This document shows, piece by piece, positions 58,078-64,000 of a stretch of DNA of 64,000 nucleotides. The notes beneath the pieces are model-generated. The model saw nothing but the letters and a program-made list of their open reading frames with translations. It did no database searches and was not told where the DNA came from. The DNA comes from Diogma glabrata (taxonomy: Eukaryota > Arthropoda > Insecta > Diptera > Cylindrotomidae). The position numbers were made by a program, and so were the translations under genes. The stretch is from NCBI GenBank assembly GCA_963693315.1, contig OY856188.1, forward strand, positions 262,937,162-263,001,161. Direction: 5' to 3'. Each line of letters opens with the position of its first letter. Position 1 is the first letter of the stretch.

Positions 58078-59890
58078 TTTCTAGTCTCTCCTTTTAACAA
58101 ACGAGTTAACGTGAGATATCACAAACTATTGGGAGTAGCAGTGAGATACCGCAAGCCCGGGTTTTATCTTAGTAGTGCTTGCGGATGAACTGTATTCAGT
58201 CGACGGTAGCCCCTTTAATTTTAGCTGTGGAATATTCTCTGATGATGGCACACTATTGCTTGCTCGAAAAAACGAGTCTTTAACTTTGAATCTGAGTTTT
58301 AATCATTGAGGAACACAGTGCATCACATAATCAAAGAATACGCCACTAGTTGGATTGATTGACCAACCAGGATTGGATAGGATTGGAGAGAATTAGATAG
58401 GATTGGATAGTATTGGATAGGATTGGATGGGATTGGATAGGATTGGATAGAATTGTATAGGATTGGATTGGATAGGATTGGATAGGATTGGATAGGATTG
58501 GATAGGATTGGATACGATTGGATAGGATTGGATACGATTGGATAGGATTGGATACGATTGGATAGGATTGGATAGGATTGGATAGGATTGGATAGGATTG
58601 GATAGGATTGGATAGGATTGGATAGAATTGGATACGATTGGATAGGATTGGATACGATTGGATAGGATTGGATACGATTGGATAGGATTGGATAGGATTG
58701 GATAGGATTGGATAGAATTGGATAGAATTGGATAGGATTGGATAGGATTGGATAGGATTGGATAGGATTGGATAGGATTGGATAGGATTGGATAGGATTG
58801 GATAGGATTGGATAGGATTGGATAGGATTGGATAGGATTGGATAGGATTGGATAGGATTGGATAGGATTGGATAGGATTGGATAGGATTGGATAGGATTG
58901 GATAGGATTGGATAGGATTGGATAGGATTGGATAGGATTGGATAGGATTGGATAGGATTGGATAGGATTGGATAGGATTGGATAGGATTGGATAGGATTG
59001 GATAGGATTGGATAGGATTGGATAGGATTGGATAGGATTGGATAGGATTGGATAGGATTGGATAGGATTGGATAGGATTGGATAGGATTGGATAGGATTG
59101 GATAGGATTGGATAGGATTGGATAGGATTGGATAGGATTGGATAGGATTGGATAGGATTGGATAGGATTGGATAGGATTGGATAGGATTGGATAGGATTG
59201 GATAGGATTGGATAGGATTGGATAGGATTGGATAGGATTGGATAGGATTGGATAGCATTGGATAGGATTTGATAGGATTGGATGGGATTGGATAGGATTG
59301 GATAGGATTGGATAGGATTGGATACGATTGGATAAGATTGGATAGGATTGGATACGATTGGATAAGATTAGATAAGATGGGATAGAATTAGATAGGATAA
59401 ATGGGATTATATGGGTTTGAATCCTATCCTTTCCTATCTTTGGCACTGCAAAGTTCCTAAACGATCTTTTTTTCCTGGGAAGTAGACGAAAAACTTTTTG
59501 TTTCATGATAGGATAGAGAAAATAAAAATAAAATAAGCGTAAAAATCAAAGTTGTATTAAAATTCTGCAGGAACAAAACTAAAATGGGGTTGCCACTGCC
59601 AATAATTTAGCTAGTGGCGTATTCGTTGATCATGATTCATGTGACGCTTTGTCTTGATTAAAGCTCAAATATAAAATTATATGAAGACTTGTTTTTCAGC
59701 AAGCAATAGTGTGCCATCTTCAGGGAATATTTCACAGCTAAGATTGAGAGGGCTACCGTTGACTGAATACAGCTCATCCACCAGCACTTCTAAGATACAA
59801 TCTTAGCTAGTGATATCTCACTGTTATTCCCAGTGTTATTTGAAATCTCACCTTACCTCGTATACTAATAACAGGAACTGGAGTACGTGT
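58078..59890. mobile_element. Foldback element: ~270-bp arms enclosing a 10-bp satellite
   Basis: The left arm 58,078-58,357 (GTGAGATATCAC, GAACTGTATTCAGTCGACGG, GATGGCACACTATTGCTTGC, GAATACGCCACTAG) is mirrored by the right arm 59,603-59,890 (CTAGTGGCGTATTC, GCAAGCAATAGTGTGCCATC, CCGTTGACTGAATACAGCTC, GATATCTCAC). Between them lies ~1 kb of GATAGGATTG satellite plus ~190 bp of ordinary sequence at 59,410-59,600. No transposase or clear target duplication. Arms diverge by roughly 20% by eye while the satellite core is nearly perfect. Confidence 0.8.
58368..59400. repeat. 10-bp satellite (GATAGGATTG)n, about 100 units
   Basis: 58,741-59,250 is essentially perfect. Toward the left, GATACGATTG variants alternate with the canonical unit at 58,511-58,560 and again at 58,631-58,680, forming a ~120-bp higher-order duplication. 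The minus-strand frames of 311 and 386 codons (SNPIQSYPIL repeats) follow from a stop-free unit and are not genes. Confidence 0.97.
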
Positions 59891-60057
59891 GGATATCAGG
59901 CCCTTAAAACAAAAATAAAAATAATTTACAAACCAATAAAGCTATCTCTCCACGAACAATTTTCATATCTATAATTTTATTAGTATATTAATATTTTAGA
60001 AAATCAAAAATTTGTTGTAAAATTTCATCATCCATATCTCGATGGACAATATTGAAC

Positions 60058-60600
60058 ATATGCCCCTAGAGATGGTGGTAAGGGATTATATAACTCACCA
60101 GCCATCCTATAGAATTCAACTGTTGCGTCCAAATAATACGACACATCTTTATAACAATATATAAATTTGACGACTTACGTTTAATATACACTTACCAACT
60201 GTCTTTCTACGTTGTGACCTGTACGATATTTACGTCTTCCAAATTTTGATTCGTCAAGCTCAACCGTTTTCACCCACCACCGATTTTCTCTTTCTTGGGG
60301 ATCATCCCATCGTGACTTTATTCTTAATTTCTAATTGCTTCATTATTATATGAAGGGACACATTATCAAACCCAAAACCTAAAATTTGAAATCACGAAAA
60401 ATACGACCCTTCAAAATATGTCCGAAACTCTCCTCAGAAATCTTCTGTTTGCATCTTCATGAGTGCACATCGCTTGTAATTAGAAAGTTTAAATATTAAT
60501 TCAAAATAAAAATGGAACCATCTTAAGAGGATAATTACATTTGGAGCACTTAGTAATGGAGTTCCACCGGGATAAGTCCCTACTGTTGAAGTTGTTCGAC
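60058..60600 (-). pseudogene. Second Merlin-type transposase relic
   Basis: Minus-strand pieces in order: a zinc-ribbon-like CSKCNYPLKMV (about 60,555-60,525), a degraded middle with stops (YKRCALMKM...YFEGS, 60,480-60,405), the first catalytic block VELDESKFGRRKYRTGHNVE (60,268-60,212; compare VETDESKFGKRKYHRGHKVE in the first copy), and the C-terminal FYRMAGELYNP (about 60,115-60,080). The segment between the DESKFG block and the C-terminus, which holds the remaining catalytic residues, is deleted. It is more diverged than the 26,600-28,713 copy, hence an older, different insertion. TIRs were not found. Confidence 0.7.
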
Positions 60601-60619
60601 TTAATCATGACTTTTTGTG

Positions 60620-63600
60620 ATTTCATAAATTTAATTTACGTTTAATGATGATACGTGCAATGATTACATTTAATGATGTAAATGTTTATCTTGTTGTTCA
60701 TATTTTATAAATGATTTTATTCAAATTTCTTTCACTTGACTCTGTGACCCTGCAGACCTTTGATCAATGATAGCCCTATCCCACACCCTTTCCTCAACCA
60801 TAACTCTATCTGAGACATTTTTATTTTGTTCTGCCGGTCCGATATTTTAAGATATTTATTTCATTTAGGTTATCAGACTGCCGGTCCGACATGTCAAAAT
60901 CATTTATTTTATTATTCACTCGCTTCTGGAACCCTGCAGACCTTCGATCAATTATAGGCTATCACACCACTGTATGAGGTGGGAGGGTATGATTCTCGGT
61001 CCCTATTTGATATTCGGTATCTACCCTGATATCAATCATGATCACCTTCTGGTATCTACACTAGCTTAAAAAAAGCCACAAGCTTTAGATCAATTATTCA
61101 ATTAACAGATTAATACGTCTTTAATTGATAACTCAAAAACGTTAAGCTCCGAAGGCTTACTACAGATTATTGTATCATCAAAAAAATATTTGTTTACAAA
61201 TTTGACCTCTATATTATCTCTACTAAAAGTAGTAATTTACTTAGTATTTTTGTCGGTTATTTTTTAAGCTAATTGTGCCAATATATAAAAATCTATGAAT
61301 ATTGATTGACGCCCATTTAAATGCGGTTAAATTAGTTCTTAAATTTTTATCCGATTGTAAGCTTCCTAAAAATGTTTCTATTTGAAAACTTAAGCCAAGT
61401 GCCAACGGCAAATAGTGTTAATTGTGCCTAAAAATGGATGGTATTTTATGAAAAGCTCCAGGCAAATTGACAGAATTTATAGTATGCATAAAAATTGAAT
61501 GTGAAGCTTGTTAGACCACCAAAGCGAATCAATAGGGTTTCTTCATTTTAATTTTAGTTAAAGTTAATTAAAATCTGCAGTTATGGTAAAACATACAACT
61601 TACATGAAACAAAAAATAGCTCTTTTCTTTTCTAAACCTATCGGTTGGTAACCGGTTTAACCGTAATCTGCTCGCTGTTCCAAAAAATTTTTACATCTGT
61701 TCAAATAGCGCTACAAATACGACTTTTGTTGCATATTTGCTCACATATTTGCTCAATTTCTTCTTTGTACAGATCTCGGATTTCGTCTACTTCCTCCCTA
61801 ATTTGTCAGTATTTCTTAAACTATTTTAAACGTCGTCAACTTTCGCCATTTTCTTCAAATCGATTGAAAATGGCATTACAAGTTGTTAAATAGTTTTCTT
61901 GTGACAATTTAAAACAAGTGGATCAATTTTAGAGTTTGTTCTAACACCAGTAGCAAGAACATCTTATCTCCATTCGTGAGATCACTGTGAGATATTAGAC
62001 TTATAACCCTAAATTTTGATTTATTATTCTAAAATTATAATTTAAGTCGTTAAATGTTAACAGTAATTAAATGGATGCTATATAAAATATCATAATACAT
62101 TAACAAATCGTTTTACAACTGACTCCTAAATCATTCCAATTTCAAGGCAATTTTTATTGGTAAACGAACGCAAAATTGCATATCAATTTATATATAAAAT
62201 ACAATTTTTCTACGCCTTACATCACCTAGATCTACCTACAAAAAATATTAAATATTCATGTTGACTTTCTAGTTTTAAATATATTCAATATTTTTGCAAA
62301 TATTTGTTTAAATAATCTTCTTGTTAATTCTTTGTTTTTATCTGAAACTCTCTTAAAACCCTTTTAAATAAAAAAAGAAACAAATTAAAATTTAAGCCAA
62401 ATCGTTTCACGACACTCCCTAAAATAAAAAAAATATTATTTTAAATTTATTTCAACTTTTTTTTCGTGTTAACAATAAAACATAACTGCTTTAGACTAAT
62501 TTCATACAAATTTCTCATACCCAATTATAAATCAATCAAATTAACACTATTACTGTCTGTAACAATTATTTTTTGATAGATATTTACAATGACAGATATG
62601 GATATCCCTACATAGAATTATGAAAATAAGGTTGTAAGGTACAATAACAATTTAATTTTCCAACACTAACTAACCAGAAATAGTAATTACTCGTACGTGT
62701 AATTTAAACAAAAAATCGCACTTTAAAAAAAAACCTTGAATAATAATTAACAACAATTATTGAAAAAATAATATAATATAATGAAAGAAACAAAATACAC
62801 ACATGCATAAATAAATAGATTATCTAAGCAAAAAAAGCTTCTACGACTTTGATTCTAATGGATGACCTTCAAATTGGTTTGATAAAAATCTAATGTTGCT
62901 CAATTTTGACATTTACGTAGCTGAGTTATAAGTCATAGGATGAGTTAATCATTTTGTTTTTTTCTCAGCACATAATATTATTCTAAAACATCTTGAATAT
63001 ATTATTGTTATTTATGTCAATATTTTTTATATAAATAAACGCTATTTTCTAAAAATGGCTTTTTAATTTATGTTAAAATAAAATTTAGAGCAATTAAAAC
63101 TTTTTTTTTTTCGTTTAAATTTTAATTATCTTATTATACAAGTTTTTGTTTTTTAATGCGTTTAATTTTTAATTTTCTGTTTTGTTTTAATTTAAAATAC
63201 ACATATGAAATAGATAATATAAAATGTTTCGCAGCGTCTTAGTTTTGATGTTTCAGATGGCAAATTGATCAAATCGGATCGAACATATTAAAATCTGATA
63301 GAATTTATTTAATAGATTTTGATATAGATTTATTGTTTATTGTTTTGTTTTTTGAAACGATATTTCGTTGCATTTTTAAGAGTTGTAGATGGCTACTTTC
63401 CCGGTAAATAATTTTAAAAAAAAATGCAATAAATTTTCTTACCGTGCACAAAATTGTGCATAACATATTTATGCAGATGATGTGATCCATACCGTTCACG
63501 TCTTGTAAAACGGTTTATCACATATATGCACACACATTTCAGACGCATGTTTTACAAATAACAAAAAACGAAGCGAAACAAAATTTATTTAATCTTAGTA

Positions 63601-64000
63601 ATAATAAACAAAAGAATAAAGTTCATCAAGAATAATAAAAATTTATAAAATGGCTAGTTTCATCAGTAATTTGTAAAATAATATTAAATTGAACTTTGAA
63701 TTGAATTTTCTTATTTTCATATAAATTTATGTGCGAAAAAGATTTGTTTGTGAAGGTAAAACAAAAAACAAACGGATACTTTGAATAATTAGTTCAAGTG
63801 ATTTAAAAAAAGTATTATATATTTTTTTTACCTTGTTTCATGTCGGTTTACTGATATTTAAATTTAGTTTTTATAATATAAAGAAAATTGTGAAAAATTA
63901 ATATTATTTTTAAATGTAGATCAAATATTTAAATATTTTGATTTCTGATTTTTTTTCATTTAAATTGTATCATTAAAAAAATGGCCAAAAATAGACGCAT
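60620..64000. other. AT-rich non-coding DNA
   Basis: CTGCCGGTCCGA occurs twice (60,833-60,844 and 60,880-60,891), and ACCCTGCAGACCTT(T/C)GATCAAT recurs at 60,747 and 60,932, suggesting a diverged ~185-bp duplication. The frame at 61,645-61,893 has no recognisable domain. Otherwise low-complexity A/T sequence to the window end. Confidence 0.5.

Noticed and set aside
58323..59506. Minus-strand frames of 311 and 386 codons (SNPIQSYPIL repeats)
   Set aside because: Read-out of the 10-bp GATAGGATTG satellite; no start context, domain or codon variation.
61645..61893. 82-codon plus frame and a charged minus-strand reading with REEVDEIRDLYKEE
   Set aside because: The plus peptide has no domain. 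The minus reading is suggestive of a coiled coil but contains several stops and no recognisable family.

Overview
The window looks like nuclear DNA of an arthropod, most likely an insect. It is very A+T-rich, it carries introns and decayed metazoan transposon families (Merlin, Ty3/Gypsy, non-LTR retrotransposons, piggyBac-like and CACTA-like ends, a tRNA-derived SINE), and it has no operon-like gene packing. I found no complete host gene. Two stretches may be exons: an Asn/Lys/Asp/Glu-rich exon at 46,674-47,183 (+) and a short membrane-protein terminal exon at 29,811-30,077 (-). The rest is repeats, transposon relics and featureless AT-rich DNA, as expected inside large introns or intergenic heterochromatin-like DNA.

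Layout. 1-2,860 is plain AT-rich DNA. 2,870-4,115 holds LTR-retrotransposon debris, including a deleted Gypsy pol on the minus strand. 4,165-5,923 plus 8,231-8,275 is an inverted, tandemly repeated (foldback-like) array, split by a 2.3-kb insertion (5,924-8,226) with TG...CA ends and a CAAT target duplication. 12,702-15,092 is a non-autonomous element with ~515-bp terminal inverted repeats starting CACTAG and flanked by TTA. It abuts a 141-bp satellite. 16,300-17,795 is a degraded Gypsy gag-pol (-). 21,340-24,150 is mixed repeats. 25,346-29,635 contains a long hairpin, a 9-bp minisatellite and a 2.1-kb Merlin DNA transposon with a broken transposase (-) and an unexplained 152-codon ORF (+). 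30,310-31,562 has TTAA-flanked piggyBac-like ends and is filled with the 141-bp satellite plus a SINE head. 33,464-34,821 and 38,515-40,385 are two more inverted-repeat/satellite structures. 40,440-45,290 holds two non-LTR relics, one enclosed in ~60-bp inverted repeats, and a three-armed palindromic repeat. 48,898-50,400 has long TA microsatellites. 53,310-56,460 has a Gypsy integrase tail, a large 7-bp minisatellite, a MITE, and a LINE endonuclease fragment lying next to 5S-rRNA-like DNA. 58,078-59,890 is a foldback element whose arms enclose ~1 kb of a perfect 10-bp satellite. 60,058-60,600 is a second, older Merlin relic.

The recurring theme, and the best candidate for something undescribed, is inverted-repeat elements whose interior is tandem repeat instead of genes. 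At least five independent families here show this (4.2-5.9, 12.7-15.1, 30.3-31.6, 33.5-34.8 and 58.1-59.9 kb), and the 38.5-40.4 kb array is arranged similarly. One satellite unit occurs both inside a piggyBac-like element and as a free array beside another transposon. This suggests that terminal-inverted-repeat elements generate and spread satellite DNA in this genome. The long open frames on the satellites are by-products of repeat period and composition and are not genes.
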